Origin: Ridgeia piscesae
Lineage: Eukaryota; Annelida; Polychaeta; Sabellida; Siboglinidae
NCBI GenBank assembly: GCA_025642075.2
Contig: JAODUO010000485.1
Coordinates: 148,501-212,500, forward strand
Direction of reading: 5' to 3'
DNA: 64,000 nt
In this document: piece after piece, positions 13,201 to 25,225 of the stretch
Numbering within the stretch: position 1 is the stretch's first letter
Layout: each line of letters opens with the position of its first letter
Notes under the pieces: generated by a model
Told to the model about the DNA's origin: nothing
Databases searched by the model: none
The model's input: only the letters and a program-made list of their open reading frames with translations
Made by a program: the position numbers and the translations under genes

Positions 13201-16200
13201 ATGTCTGTGTCATTTGATGTTTCACTTTGCTAAAACTGATCTGTTTATTGACGTGACCTGTTTGTCCTGACATGACCTGTTTGTGTTTACCGCCCCCAGT
13301 CACACCGCCTGGAGTGTCCTGACGTGACCTGTTTGTGTTTACCGCCCCCAGTCACACCGCCTGGAGTGTCACGACGTGACCTGTTTGTGTTTACCGCCCC
13401 CAGTCACACAGCCTAGAGTGTCATGACGTGAACTGTTTATGTTTACCGCCCCCAGTCACACCGCCTAGAGTGTCCTGACGTGACCTGTTTATGTTTACCG
13501 CCCCCAGTCACACCGCCTAGAGTGTCCTGACGTGACCTGTTTATGTTTACCGCCCCCAGTCACACCGCCTAGAGTGTCCTGACGTGACCTGTTTATGTTT
13601 ACCGCCCCCAGTCACACCGCCTAGAGTGTCCTGACGTGACCTGTTTTGTTTACCGCCCCCAGTCACACCGCCTAGAGTGTCCTGACGTGACCTGTTTATG
13701 TTTACCGCCCCCAGTCACACCGCCTAGAGTGTCCTGACGTGACCTGTTTATGTTTACCGCCCCCAGTCACACCGCCTAGAGTGTCCTGACGTGACCTGTT
13801 TATGTTTACCGCCCCCAGTCACACCGCCTAGAGTGTCCTGACGTGACCTGTTTATGTTTACCGCCCCCAGTCACACCGCCTAGAGTGTCCTGACGTGACC
13901 TGTTTATGTTTACCGCCCCCAGTCACACCGCCTAGAGTGTCCTGACGTGACCTGTTTATGTTTACCGCCCCCAGTCACACCGCCTAGAGTGTCCTGACGT
14001 GAACTGTTTATGTTTACCGCCCCCAGTCACACCGCCTAGAGTGTCCTGACGTGACCTGTTTATGTTTACCGCCCCCAGTCACACCGCCTAGAGTGTCCTG
14101 ACGTGACCTGTTTATGTTTACCGCCCCCAGTCACACCGCCTAGAGTGTCCTGACGTGACCTGTTTATGTTTACCGCCCCCAGTCACACCGCCTAGAGTGT
14201 CCTGACGTGACCTGTTTATGTTTACCGCCCCCAGTCACACCGCCTAGAGTGTCCTGACGTGACCTGTTTATGTTTACCGCCCCCAGTCACACCGCCTAGA
14301 GTGTCCTGACGTGACCTGTTTATGTTTACCGCCCCCAGTCACACCGCCTAGAGTGTCCTGACGTGACCTGTTTATGTTTACCGCCCCCAGTCACACCGCC
14401 TAGAGTGTCCTGACGTGACCTGTTTATGTTTACCGCCCCCAGTCACACCGCCTAGAGTGTCCTGACGTGACCTGTTTATGTTTACCGCCCCCAGTCACAC
14501 CGCCTAGAGTGTCCTGACGTGACCTGTTTATGTTTACCGCCCCCAGTCACACCGCCTAGAGTGTCCTGACGTGACCTGTTTATGTTTACCGCCCCCAGTC
14601 ACACCGCCTAGAGTGTCCTGACGTGACCTGTTTATGTTTACCGCCCCCAGTCACACCGCCTAGAGTGTCCTGACGTGACCTGTTTATGTTTACCGCCCCC
14701 AGTCACACCGCCTAGAGTGTCCTGACGTGATCTGTTTGTTTACCACCCCCAGTCACACCGCCTAGAGTGTCCTGACGTGACCTGTTTATGTTTACCGCCC
14801 CCAGTCACACCGCCTAGAGTGTCCTGACGTGATCTGTTTATGTTTACCACCCCCAGTCACACCGCCTAGAGTGTCCTGACGTGACCTGTTTATGTTTACC
14901 GCCCCCGGTCACACCGCCTAGGGTGTCCTGACGTGACCTGTTTATGTTTACCGTCCCAGGTCACACACCCTAGAGTGTCCTGACGTGATCTGTTTATGTT
15001 TACCACCCCAGGTCACACCCCCTAGAGTGTCCTGACGTGATCTGTTTATGTTTACCGCCCCCAGTCACACCGCCTAGAGTGTCCTGACGTGACCTGTTTA
15101 TGTTTACCACCCCCAGTCACACCGCCTAGAGTGTCCTGACGTGACCTGTTTATGTTTACCACCCCCAGTCACACCGCCTAGAGTGTCCTGACGTGACCTG
15201 TTTATGTTTACCACCCCCAGTCACACCGCCTAGAGTGTCCTGACGTGACCTGTTTATGTTTACAACCCCCAGTCACACCGCCTAGAGTGTCCTGACGTGA
15301 CCTGTTTATGTTTACAACCCCCAGTCACGCCGCCTAGAGTGTCCTGACGTGACCTGTTTATGTTTACCGCCCCCAGTCACACCGCCTAGAGTGTCCTGAC
15401 GTGACCTGTTTATGTTTACCGCCCCCCGTCACACCGCCTAGAGTGTCCTGACGTGACCTGTTTATGTTTACCACCCCCAGTCACACCGCCTAGAGTGTCC
15501 TGAAGTGACCTGTTTATGTTTACCACCCCCAGTCACACCGCCTAGAGTGTCCTGAAGTGACCTGTTTATGTTTACCACCCCCAGTCACACCGCCTAGAGT
15601 GTCCTGACGTGATCTGTTTATGTTTACCACCCCCAGTCACACCGCCTAGAGTGTCCTGACGTGACCTGTTTATGTTTACCGCCCCCAGTCACACCGCCTA
15701 GAGTGTCCTGACGTGATCTGTTTATGTTTACCACCCCCAGTCACACCGCCTAGAGTGTCCTGACGTGACCTGTTTATGTTTACCACCCCCAGTCACACTG
15801 CCTAGAGTGTCCTGACGTGACCTGTTTATGTTTACCACCCCCAGTCACACCGCCTAGAGTGTCCTGACGTGATCTGTTTATGTTTACCACCCCCAGTCAC
15901 ACCGCCTAGAGTGTCCTGACGTGATCTGTTTATGTTTACCGCCCCCAGTCACACCGCCTAGAGTGTCCTGACGTGACCTGTTTATGTTTACCGCCCCCAG
16001 TCACACCGCCTAGAGTGTCCTGACGTGATCTGTTTATGTTTACCGCCCCCAGTCACACCGCCTAGAGTGTCCTGACGTGACCTGTTTATGTTTACCGCCC
16101 CCAGTCACACCGCCTAGAGTGTCCTGACGTGACCTGTTTATGTTTACCGCCCCCAGTCACACCGCCTAGAGTGTCCTGACGTGACCTGTTTATGTTTACC

Positions 16201-19200
16201 GCCCCCAGTCACACCGCCTAGAGTGTCCTGACGTGACCTGTTTATGTTTACCACCCCCAGTCACACCGCCTAGAGTGTCCTGACGTGACCTGTTTATGTT
16301 TACCACCCCCAGTCACACTGCCTAGAGTGTCCTGACGTGATCTGTTTATGTTTACCACCCCCAGTCACACCGCTTAGAGTGTCCTGACGTGACCTGTTTA
16401 TGTTTACCGCCCCCAGTCACACCGCCTAGAGTGTCCTGACGTGATCTGTTTATGTTTACCACCCCCAGTCACACCGCCTAGAGTGTCCTGACGTGACCTG
16501 TTTATGTTTACCACCCCCAGTCACACCGCCTAGAGTGTCCTGACGTGACCTGTTTATGTTTACCACCCCCAGTCACACCGCCTAGAGTGTCCTGACGTGA
16601 TCTGTTTATGTTTACCACCCCCAGTCACACCGCTTAGAGTGTCCTGACGTGACCTGTTTATGTTTACCGCCCCCAGTCACACTGCCTAGAGTGTCCTGAC
16701 GTGACCTGTTTATGTTTACCGCCCCCAGTCACACCGCCTAGAGTGTCCTGACATGAGGATCAGATGTCAACTGTGTGAGGAGGAGATTCCAAGACAGAAG
16801 GTACGAGAGAAGATGTTTGTGTCTGTCTTGTGGTAATTCTGATAGACCTGTTCTGCAAATGTGCAGATTCTTTGCAGTGTGCCAATTCTGTGCATACCTA
16901 TTCAGCCCTATGGGGTGTTCAGTATACCGATTCAGCCTGTTTTACCAATGCAGATGATCATTCAGTTTCAGCCCATTTCTGGTCAACGTGTGCTGATTCA
17001 GGCCATTATAATAATTGTAATAATAATAATGAGGTAACTTCTGTTGCACCTATGTGATATGTCCTTCTGTTCAGTGATCTAATTCAGCCCAATAATAAGC
17101 TGTGTAGCTAAAGTATCCATTAGAAATCCATTATCTATTTGTAGCGTAAACTTGTCAAAGTTTAAATGAATGCAACACTGGGTATGATAGCCTGGCAGGC
17201 TGGTTTGTCAAACGCAACTATGGCTAATGTGAATGTTTCATCGGAAACATCTGAAATGGATGTCAGATTTTATGCAATGATGATGATGTCAACAGTATTA
17301 TTACGACTATTTCTGTATTCTAAAGAGTTGTACAATTGCCATGTTAATGTGCGATAACAAAGATTTTATTATTATTATTATATCAGTCTGGAAATTCTGT
17401 TGAACGTACGACTTCTCCATGTGTAGGTGTTTGAGCACAACAAGAAGCAGTGTCCGAAGGCGATGGTCACCTGCAGCTTTGAACATTTCGGTTGCAAGAC
17501 AGAGGTAGGCCATCAACACTGACCAAAGGGAGACAACTACCGCAGTTAAAATCTCACAAATCTTTACAGAATTTCTTCCGAGATAAACACTGGTTGATTA
17601 CGTGTGACAATCTTCGATAGAAATTTTTATTTTATGGATTTAGTAGTTAACAGTGTAATATTTGAATTAAATCTTAAATGCAGTTAAAATAAATAAATAT
17701 ACTTAGGTAGTGTCTAATCTAGTTACAACTATTCAATGTGCTTTATGTGTACATGTAGTAGATATAAGCTAACATAATTAGACTTGTGACTAAAATTATC
17801 TCTACATTATCAATGTGTCATTGAGTAATTTGCCTGTGAGACCTGAGACAGTTAGCTACAGCCTTTTCAAGTACTTTTGAAATATAGCTCAGGTTGGAAA
17901 TGGGTCTATAGCTATTTAGGTCATCTTTAGGCAGATATGTCTTCTTAAGAACTGGGTTTATATGCGCGCATTAAAAGTCATCAGGAAGTATGCCTGACCA
18001 CAGTGATGCATTTATGATGTCTGTTATTGATCTCATTAATGCGTCAAGACATGCTTTTAGAAGTATGGTTGGGAGTGGCCTGAGATCACACGATTTACTT
18101 GGGTACAACATGATTATTTTTCTCACTTCAGCGATTGTGGTTGCTTTAAAAGATGTAAGTTGAGAATTCATTTCTGGAAAGTCAGCATTTATAAAGCCTG
18201 GAGTAACTGTGAAAACGGAATGGATTTTTTTTTAAGTGACCTTAAAAAGAGTGGCATTGATGCATGAGTTGGTAGAGAAGGAGCCGGCCGCCTGCGTAAG
18301 ATTTTCTTTATGCATTTCCATTACTGTTGTGGCGCAGCAGAGTTCATTGAGACCACATTTTCATAGTGATCAGATTTTGCTTTAGCCATTTATTGGTCAC
18401 ATGACATTGATGACATTCTTGTGAAAAGCCTGGTCTGTCCAGGGATGAATGTGACTTTCTCCTAGAAAGCGAAGTGCCTTTTAGATTTTATGATTTTCGG
18501 GGTAATCCAAGGATTTTGTGTTTATATAAATCTGATACATTTTCTCTACGATATGTAACAAGGTCGGATGTGAGGATATCAGTCATTAATGCTGCGATGT
18601 TGATACTGTGAATGGCTTTGTAAAACACATTGTGCTTGGATACAACTGGGGTTACATGTATGTGTTTATACAACAAGAACACATCTAACTGACAAAACTC
18701 TTCAAAATGGTGCCAGATGCTAGATACAATGATGATATATTTGTGTGTAATTATACAACAAGAACAGGTCCTATCTCACTAACATTCTTAAGAGCTCATA
18801 AGCTCAATTCTGCTCTTTAAAATCGATTTTGCTTCTTAATAGTTATAACTGACAACTCTCAACACAAGGGCATGTCATTGAGACACTGTCACTGGTGTCA
18901 CGTGGAATAGTGTCCTCCATAACAAGTCATGGTAGTAGCATTTTGACATTTCAGAAAACTCCTTTAATTTAACAGCTATTTTTAATGATGAACTTCTGTA
19001 AGCACCCTTTATCTTATCTTAGTGAAATATCTGCCAGCCAAACTGTGTTTAATCTAAGCCATAAGTTGGATACCACATGATTTACGTGTGTTTGTTTCTA
19101 CAACAGTAACAAATCCATTCTAAGTGAGGTCACAAGTTCAGTACTACATGATGTATGTGTATGTTTCTATACATGATGTATGTGTATGTTTTTATACATG

Positions 19201-22200
19201 ATGTATGTGTATGTTTTTATACAATGATGTATGTGTATGTTTCTATACATGATGTATGTGTATGTTTTTATACAATGATGTATGTGTATGTTTCTATACA
19301 TGATGTATGTGTATGTTTTTATACAATGATGTATGTGTATGTTTCTATACATGATGTATGTGTATGTTTTTATACAATGATGTATGTGTATGTTTCTATA
19401 CATGATGTATGTGTATGTTTTTATACAATGATGTATGTGTATGTTTCTATACATGATGTATGTGTATGTTTTTATACAATGATGTATGTGTATGTTTCTA
19501 TACATGATGTATGTGTATGTTTTTATACAATGATGTATGTGTATGTTTCTATACATGATGTATGTGTATGTTTCTATACAATGATGTATGTGTATGTTTC
19601 TATACATGATGTATGTGTATGTTTCTATACAATGATGTATGTGTATGTTTCTATACATGATGTATGTGTATGTTTCTATACATGATGTATGTGTATGTTT
19701 CTATACAATGATGTATGCGTATGTTTCTATACATGATGTATGTGTATGTTTCTATACATGATGTATGTGTATGTTTCTATACATGATGTATGTGTATGTT
19801 TCTATACAATGATGTATGCGTATGTTTCTATACAATGATGTATGTGTATGTTTCTATACATGATGTATGTGTATGTTTCTATACAATGATGTATGTGTAT
19901 GTTTCTATACAATGATGTATGTGTATGTTTCTATACATGATGTATGTGTATGTTTCTATACATGATGTATGTGTATGTTTCTATACATGATGTATGTGTA
20001 TGTTTCTATACATGATGTATGTGTATGTTTCTTTTCATGATGTATGTGTATGTTTCTATTCATGATGTATGTGTATGTTTCTATACATGATGTATGTGTA
20101 TGTTTTTATACATGATGTATGTGTATGTTTCTTTTCATGATGTATGTGTATGTTTCTATACATGATGTATGTGTATGTTTCTATACATGATGTATGTGTA
20201 TGTTTCTATACATGATGTATGTGTATGTTTCTATACATGATGTATGTGTATGTTTCTATCAATGTATTAGATACCAGAGTATGTGAATTTCATACATGTG
20301 TATGGTATGCATACAATTTTGGGAGTGTAGTTTCAAAATGTGTATGTGTATGTTTCAAAATGATGTAGTGTATTTTTAAAATGAATGTGATTTCAAAACT
20401 GAGTATGTGATGGCTATACAATGAGATGCGTATGTTTTAACATGTTATTGTTGTTTTTATCAGATGTATTTATGTTTCTTAATGAGTTGTTATGTTTCTA
20501 ACAATTTATGATGCGTAGGAACTGAGTTTGTGTAGTTTCTTACATGTGTATGTGTATGTTTCACATGATGATGAGTTCTATACAATGATGTAAGTTATGT
20601 TTAACATGATGTATTGTATTTTTAACTGGAATTTTTTATAAAATTTATGTTTTTATAATATGTTTGTATTTTTAAAATTATTTATGTTTTTTTTTAAAGA
20701 TTTTTGTAGTTTTTACATAGTTTGAAAATTTATGTATGTTTTTTCATGAATTGAGATACAGAATGGATTTTTTTTTCATGATGAGGATGTTTCTAACAAT
20801 ATTATTGATTTTCTTAATGTGTAGTGAGCTTCAGATTATTTATTTTCTTTCAATTTGTGATTTTTTAAAGTTTGGAGCTAACATATTTGGTTATTTTTTT
20901 TCATGATGATTTAGTTTTTTTCAATGAGTGTATTTTTATAATGATTATGGTTGTTTTATACAAAGATGTATGTGTTTTTTTATCAATGTATGTGTATGTT
21001 TCTATACATGATGTATTTTTGTTTCTTAAAAGTGTATTGTATGTTTTTATCTGATGTATTGTATGTTTTTTTCATGATGTATTGTTGTTTCTATTCATGA
21101 TGTTGTGTATGTTTCTATACATGATTATGTGTATTTTTTAATAATTTTTTTTCATCAAGTAATGTTTTAAAGTGTATGTTTGTTTTATCATGATGTATGT
21201 GTATTTTCATACATGATGTATTTATTTTCATAATATTATGTGTATGTTTCTATACATGATGTATTTTGTTTTATAAAGATGTATGTTTGTTTTTTCATGA
21301 TGTATGTGTATGTTTCTATCTGATGTTTTGTATGTTTCTTACAAGTTGTTATTTTTTATACATAGTTTGTATGTTTCTATACTTTATTTAATACTTTATT
21401 TTTTTTCTAACAAATGTATTTATTTTTTAAATGAGTATTTATTTTCTTAATATTATGTTATGTTTTTACAAAGATGTTTTGGGATGTTTCTTTCTATGTA
21501 TCTAGTTTTTCATGATGTATGGTATGCTATCAAAGATTTCTTTTTCTTAAAAATGATGTATTGGGATTTTCTATAAATATTTCTATGTTTCTATACATGA
21601 TTATTTATGTTTCTTAATATTATTTATGTTTCAACAGTGTTTTTGTTTCTATCATGATGTATTATTTCCAAATGATGTATGGTATGTTTCTATACATGAT
21701 GTATGTGTTGTTTCTATATATGTATTGTATGTTTCATAAATGTATGTGTTGAACATGATGTATGTTTGTTTCAAAATGGAGATGTTTCTAACATGTGTAG
21801 GAGTTTCATACAATGTAATGTTTCTATTTCTGATGATGGTTTTTTCTATACAAGTATTGTATTTTTATACAAAGATTTTTTGTTTTTTCTTACATTTTTA
21901 TGTTTGGTTTGTTTTCCGGTGTTGGTATTTTTTCTATGTAAAAAGGTTTTTTTTATACATGATGTATGTGTATTTTTATACAATATTTAGTTAAATTTTC
22001 CCTTTAAGAGTTCCCTTTTGTTTCTATACAAAATCTTTTTTTTTCAAAATTTTCTTTTTTTATACAAAGATGTATGCGTATGTTTTTTAAAAGTTTTAAT
22101 TTTTTCAAAGTTATTTCCAAATGATTTTTTATGTTTCTAAAAGTGTATTTATTTTCTTCATGATTATTATTTCTATACATGATGTATGGGATGTTTCTAT

Positions 22201-24462
22201 ACAAAGATGTATGGGATGTTTCTATCAATGATGTATGGTATGTTTCTATACAAAGATGTATGAACTTCAAAGATGTATGGTATGTTTCTATACATGATGT
22301 ATGTGTATGTTTTTTCTATGTATTTTTTTTTATACAAAGATGTATGTGTATGTTTCTTAAGATGTATGTGTATGTTTCTATAATGATGTATGGTATGTTT
22401 CTTTTTACAAAGATGTATGTTTTTTTTCTATACATGATGTATTTATGTTTTATACATGATGTATTTATTTTCTAACTGTGTATGGTATGTTTTTATACAT
22501 GATTTTGGTATTTTCTATCAATGATTATTTATGTTTCTTTCAGTGTATTATGTTTCTATACAAAGATTATGTTATTTTCTATACATGATTATTTATTTTC
22601 TATCAAATTTAATGTTTTTTTTAAAAAATTTTTTTTCTAAAATGATGTATTGGGATGTTTTTATACATATGTTGGTTGTTTCTATACATGATGTATTGGG
22701 ATGTTTCATACATGATTTTGGTATTTTCTTACAAGTTTGGTTTTTTTTCTTCAAAAATTTGGATGTTTTTTAAAAGTGTTTTATTTTTTTACATGATTTG
22801 TGTATTTTTTTCAGATTATTTTTGTTTCTATACATGATGTATCTATGTTTCTATACAAAGATTTTGGGATGTTTCTATACAAAGATGTTTTGGGTTTTTT
22901 CTATACAATGATGTATTTTTTTCTATACATGATGTATTGGTTTTTTCTTTCTGATGTTTTGTTTTTTCTTTCAGTGTATGTGTATGTTTCTATACAGATG
23001 TATTTATTTTCTATACATGATGTATGTGTATGTTTTATAATGATTTTTTTATTTTCTAAATAAGGTTTTTTTACATAATTTGGGATTTTTTATAAAGATG
23101 ATGTGTATTTTCTTAAAAAGTGTATTTTATTTTTTTCAATTTTGTATGAAAAGTGTATTTTATGTTTCTATAAGAAATTTTTTATACTGATTAATTTTTT
23201 TAAAAGAGTTGGATTTTTCTGATTAGGGATTTTTTTTCATTTTTGGTTTTTTCAAAAATTTTTGGTATGTTTCAAAAAAGGGGGTATTTTTTTACAAATG
23301 GTTTTTTTTCAGATGAGGAGAAAAATGATGGACAACAAAGGAGGAGAACAAAAGGGCCAGAAATTTTTTTCTTCAAATTTTTTTGTTTTTTCAAAAAGGG
23401 GAGTTTTTAACCAAAAGGGTTTTTTCAAGGTATGCCCGTGTTCCCTGATTTTTCCAAAAGGGGGCCGGGAAAAGGGGGGCAAACCACCCCCGGACCCCTC
23501 CCCCAAATTTTTTTGTTCACGAAACCCCTTTTCCCCCTTTTCCCCCCAAAAATTTTTTCCCCCCTGAGGTTGGGATCGCCCTGGCAACTAGACCCGGTGA
23601 CACAGTCAACAACGATGACGTCCGACTTGCTCTACAGAAGCTCAATCTGCCATCTGCGGCGACACCACAGATCATGTCGGGACTGTCGAGTTTATGTCAA
23701 AGTGACAACTTCCTGAGGACTTTGAACCGGCCGGGTGTGTTATCCAGCGGTGCATCATCGGTGGAGACATTGCATTCGGAGCAGTGCTGCTTTGAAGCAG
23801 ACACCGCTCAGCCACAGTTTGGGTCAGATTTACTGTCAACCACTAGCTTGTTGTCGGATCAGGAATTTCAAGAGGAACTGAAGAAGAAGACGCAGTATAA
23901 CGCGATAATGGAGGCGCGGGTTGAGAAGTTAGAGCGCCTTGTCGAGGAGCAAGGTGCGCGGCTGAAGTACTATAAACAGTGCGTCGAGTCGCGGTTCTGC
24001 AATGGCACCTATGTGTGGAAGATCAAAGACTTCTTCCGGCTGCGCAATGAGGCGACTCAGGGTCGAATCACGGCACTACACAGCACTGGGTTTTACTGCA
24101 GCGTCTACGGGTACAAGATATGTATTCGCATCAACCTCAATGGCGTCGAGTCCGGCTTTGCAACGCACATCTCTCTCTTCGTACACTTCATGAAGGGGGA
24201 GTACGACGACATCCTTGAATGGCCGTTTCGAGGCCGGATCACTCTCTCGATTCTTGACCAGAATGACAATTATGAGAAGCGGAGAGACATCATGGAGACG
24301 CTCGAGGCAAACCCAGAACTAGCGGCCTTCCAGCGGCCAACAACGTCACGCAATCACAAAGGTTTTGGTTACATTGAATTCGCTTCGATACCACAGATTG
24401 AGAGCTCAACGTACATTAAAAATGATGCTCTCTTTGTGAAAGCAAGCATTTTGAGTAAATAA
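10067..24462 (+). CDS. TRAF6: TRAF6-like adaptor and E3 ubiquitin ligase (multi-exon)
   Basis: TRAF6 couples Toll/IL-1 and TNF-family receptors to NF-kB and MAPK signalling in the cytoplasm. Its RING makes K63-linked ubiquitin chains with Ubc13, and its MATH domain binds receptor or adaptor peptides. Exons seen: 10067-10221, 10764-10923, 11527-11688, 16729-16800, 17427-17504, a corrupted exon near 23313-23429, and about 23570-24462; phases agree across the first five. Residues 23-62 form a complete C3HC4 RING, followed by TRAF zinc fingers, a coiled coil and a C-terminal MATH domain. YDYEF-PP-KY just before the RING and CNGTYVWKI opening the MATH domain are TRAF6-like rather than TRAF2-like. 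ATG 10067 is chosen because an in-frame TGA lies 12 bases upstream. The estimated product of about 545 residues fits the family. Introns 1, 3 and 5 carry tandem arrays. Confidence 0.93.
10245..10660. repeat. Degenerate ~33-bp minisatellite in TRAF6 intron 1
   Basis: Imperfect tandem units resembling TTTGTCTGTGTCATCATTG followed by TCTATGTTGGTGTA. The array starts about 25 bases after the exon 1 donor. A unit near 33 bases keeps all frames loosely open, which explains the Cys/Val/Ile-rich false ORFs. Confidence 0.85.
10764..10923 (+). CDS. TRAF6: TRAF6-like exon 2: end of RING, first zinc-finger linker
   Basis: Begins after TTTGGCAG and completes the RING with CPVC (C59, C62). Human TRAF6 has an aspartate at the last ligand, whereas this protein has the canonical cysteine. 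Then come the conserved [10 protein letters not shown] stretch and CPN-GC of the first TRAF zinc finger. Ends phase 0 at GAG|GTATAA. Confidence 0.92.
11527..11688 (+). CDS. TRAF6: TRAF6-like exon 3: TRAF-type zinc fingers
   Basis: 54 codons between CACAG and GAG|GTGAGA, phase 0 at both ends. Contains repeated C-x-x-x-x-x-C ... H-x-x-x-x-C zinc-finger spacing ([29 protein letters not shown]). The finger begun at the end of this exon is completed by exon 4. Confidence 0.92.
11857..13180. repeat. 44-bp minisatellite in TRAF6 intron 3
   Basis: About 30 copies of a 44-base unit containing TTTCAAACACATGGAATTTG and ATGAGGATTACATTTGTCAT. Copies differ mainly at ACACATGG versus ACATATGG. It contains no recognisable splice acceptor and does not touch an exon, unlike the 52-bp array that follows after about 80 bases. 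Confidence 0.97.
13255..16728 (+). repeat. 52-bp minisatellite carrying the TRAF6 exon 4 acceptor
   Basis: Sixty-six 52-base units (two are 1 and 2 bases short) run from an acceptor at 13299 to the real acceptor at 16728. Each unit has a CTGAC branch-point match, a pyrimidine-rich stretch (TGTTTATGTTTACCGCCCCC), AG, then the first 24 bases of TRAF6 exon 4. Units in the first half are almost uniform. From about 14.7 kb, variants such as ACCACCCCC and GTGATCTG are common. The partial first unit shares CCTGACATGA with the true exon, where the array has CCTGACGTGA. Confidence 0.97.
16729..16800 (+). CDS. TRAF6: TRAF6-like exon 4: zinc finger, at end of 52-bp array
   Basis: 24 codons (SHRLECPD...IPRQK), phase 0 at both ends, with donor AAG|GTACGA. 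It supplies the H and C ligands closing one TRAF finger and C-x-x-C opening the next. Its first 24 bases are identical to the end of every 52-bp unit upstream, so this exon is the only complete member of a tandem family of about 67 acceptor-plus-exon-start copies. Confidence 0.9.
17427..17504 (+). CDS. TRAF6: TRAF6-like exon 5: zinc finger
   Basis: 26 codons ([10 protein letters not shown]...FGCKTE) between GTGTAG and GAG|GTAGGC, phase 0. H-x-x-x-x-C and C-x-F-x-x-F-G-C match the last TRAF6 zinc fingers. Confidence 0.9.
17810..18700 (-). mobile_element. Degraded non-LTR retrotransposon (CR1/L2-like reverse transcriptase)
   Basis: Read on the minus strand in TRAF6 intron 5, broken frames show hallmark LINE RT text. 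An [14 protein letters not shown] block is followed by PVLKK, then [19 protein letters not shown]. Upstream (higher coordinates) a linker stretch ending [10 protein letters not shown] and an HPWTD motif fit the usual region between endonuclease and RT. A TAA directly after PDDF and further frame breaks show that it is dead. Boundaries are approximate. Confidence 0.8.
19145..20262. repeat. 25/26-bp minisatellite in TRAF6 intron 5 (clean part)
   Basis: About 44 units of ATGATGTATGTGTATGTTTC plus TATAC, with alternating 25- and 26-base forms. Pairs of 51 bases keep frames open on both strands ([16 protein letters not shown] and its mirror), so the long ORFs here are repeat artefacts. Confidence 0.96.
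20263..23312. repeat. Eroded or miscalled continuation of the 25/26-bp array
   Basis: The same unit stays recognisable (ATGATGTATG, GTTTCTATACA) but with missing bases, lost phase and inflated homopolymers, worsening towards 23.3 kb. The pattern resembles poor sequence consensus over a long repeat more than evolutionary decay, because T, A, then G and C runs are all lengthened. Array length and unit count here are unreliable. Confidence 0.75.
23313..23429 (+). pseudogene. TRAF6: TRAF6-like exon 6, sequence probably corrupted
   Basis: After TTTTTTTTCAG the frame reads MRRKMMDN, then Lys/Gly/Glu-rich text. This fits the end of the TRAF6 zinc-finger region, where the family has a basic start and an acidic or Asn-rich helix. 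It then dissolves into runs of T, A, G and C. A possible donor CAAG|GTATGC lies at 23429-23430. The exon is expected at this position, and gene loss is unlikely because the flanking exons are intact. I read this as assembly error, not a true pseudogene. Confidence 0.5.
23570..24462 (+). CDS. TRAF6: TRAF6-like last exon: coiled coil and MATH domain
   Basis: The clean open frame is in phase from about 23570 (GTT GGG ATC GCC) to TAA 24460-24462. The 5' boundary is uncertain because the sequence before it is corrupted; a CCTGAG acceptor just before is possible. A heptad-like stretch ([12 protein letters not shown] to [12 protein letters not shown]) precedes the MATH/TRAF-C domain, which starts CNGTYVWKI. 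It retains [23 protein letters not shown] and [15 protein letters not shown], all diagnostic of TRAF6-type MATH domains. Translation ends ILSK, so there is no long tail after the domain. Confidence 0.92.
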
Positions 24463-25219
24463 GTTAACGTACCTCTGATTAGACATGGCTGTTGACAGAG
24501 GCATAATTTTGGGACAGCATATATGTTTTTGTTTATATTTTTTCAACAAAAAAACACTGGCACTTTCATGCAGCACGGTAAGTAGCCAAATCTCACCATT
24601 AGGACAGACATTTGTACGCTGTCGACATTTGAATTGTTCGTGTACTTAAATTAGGACATACTGGTGTGCTCATGATTACTGCACCTGCAATGTGGTAAGA
24701 ATAACCCCTGAAACTAATTCTACTGGCGGTCAGTTTAGTAATTGCCTGTCATGGATTTGTAAATGAATGTAAATATGTCATATCATTATTGTGTTATTAT
24801 TCAAGTCAATGTTATGTATATATGCAAACCAACATAATGCACATTATAATTTCAGCGTAAATAAGTGTGCATTAGTATACAATGAACTGCTTTATAATGC
24901 CAAATTATATGCAGAATTAGTGACAATTAGAGACAAGTAGAGTATGTAAGGATATTTGGAAAGAATGCAGCATGTAAATGTGATGACATCTTGCATTTTC
25001 TGCATATGCTGTCTGAGATATCGCACTGTGTCCACAAATAACTAAATTGGTAACTAAATGCTTTTTGTACGCAACAGTCATTTAATTATTTGTGGACAAC
25101 ACTATGATATGTCAGCAAAGCCTGCCATCTAGTGGCAGGAGGTGGAAACACATTTCTCGGTGGTTATGACTGCCACTTTCTGTGTGCACAAATGTCTACA
25201 TGTTCATTCAACAACGTTC

Positions 25220-25225
25220 AATAAA
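25220..25225 (+). other. Candidate polyadenylation signal for TRAF6-like gene
   Basis: AATAAA about 760 bases after the TRAF6 stop codon, in otherwise featureless AT-rich sequence. A second AATAAA lies at about 25477. Confidence 0.4.

Noticed and set aside
11857..16728. CRISPR-like regular direct repeats
   Set aside because: The units are contiguous with no unique spacers, in introns of an animal gene.
19155..19685. Long overlapping open frames on both strands
   Set aside because: Paired 25+26-bp units make 51 bases, a multiple of 3, so stops are absent on both strands without selection.
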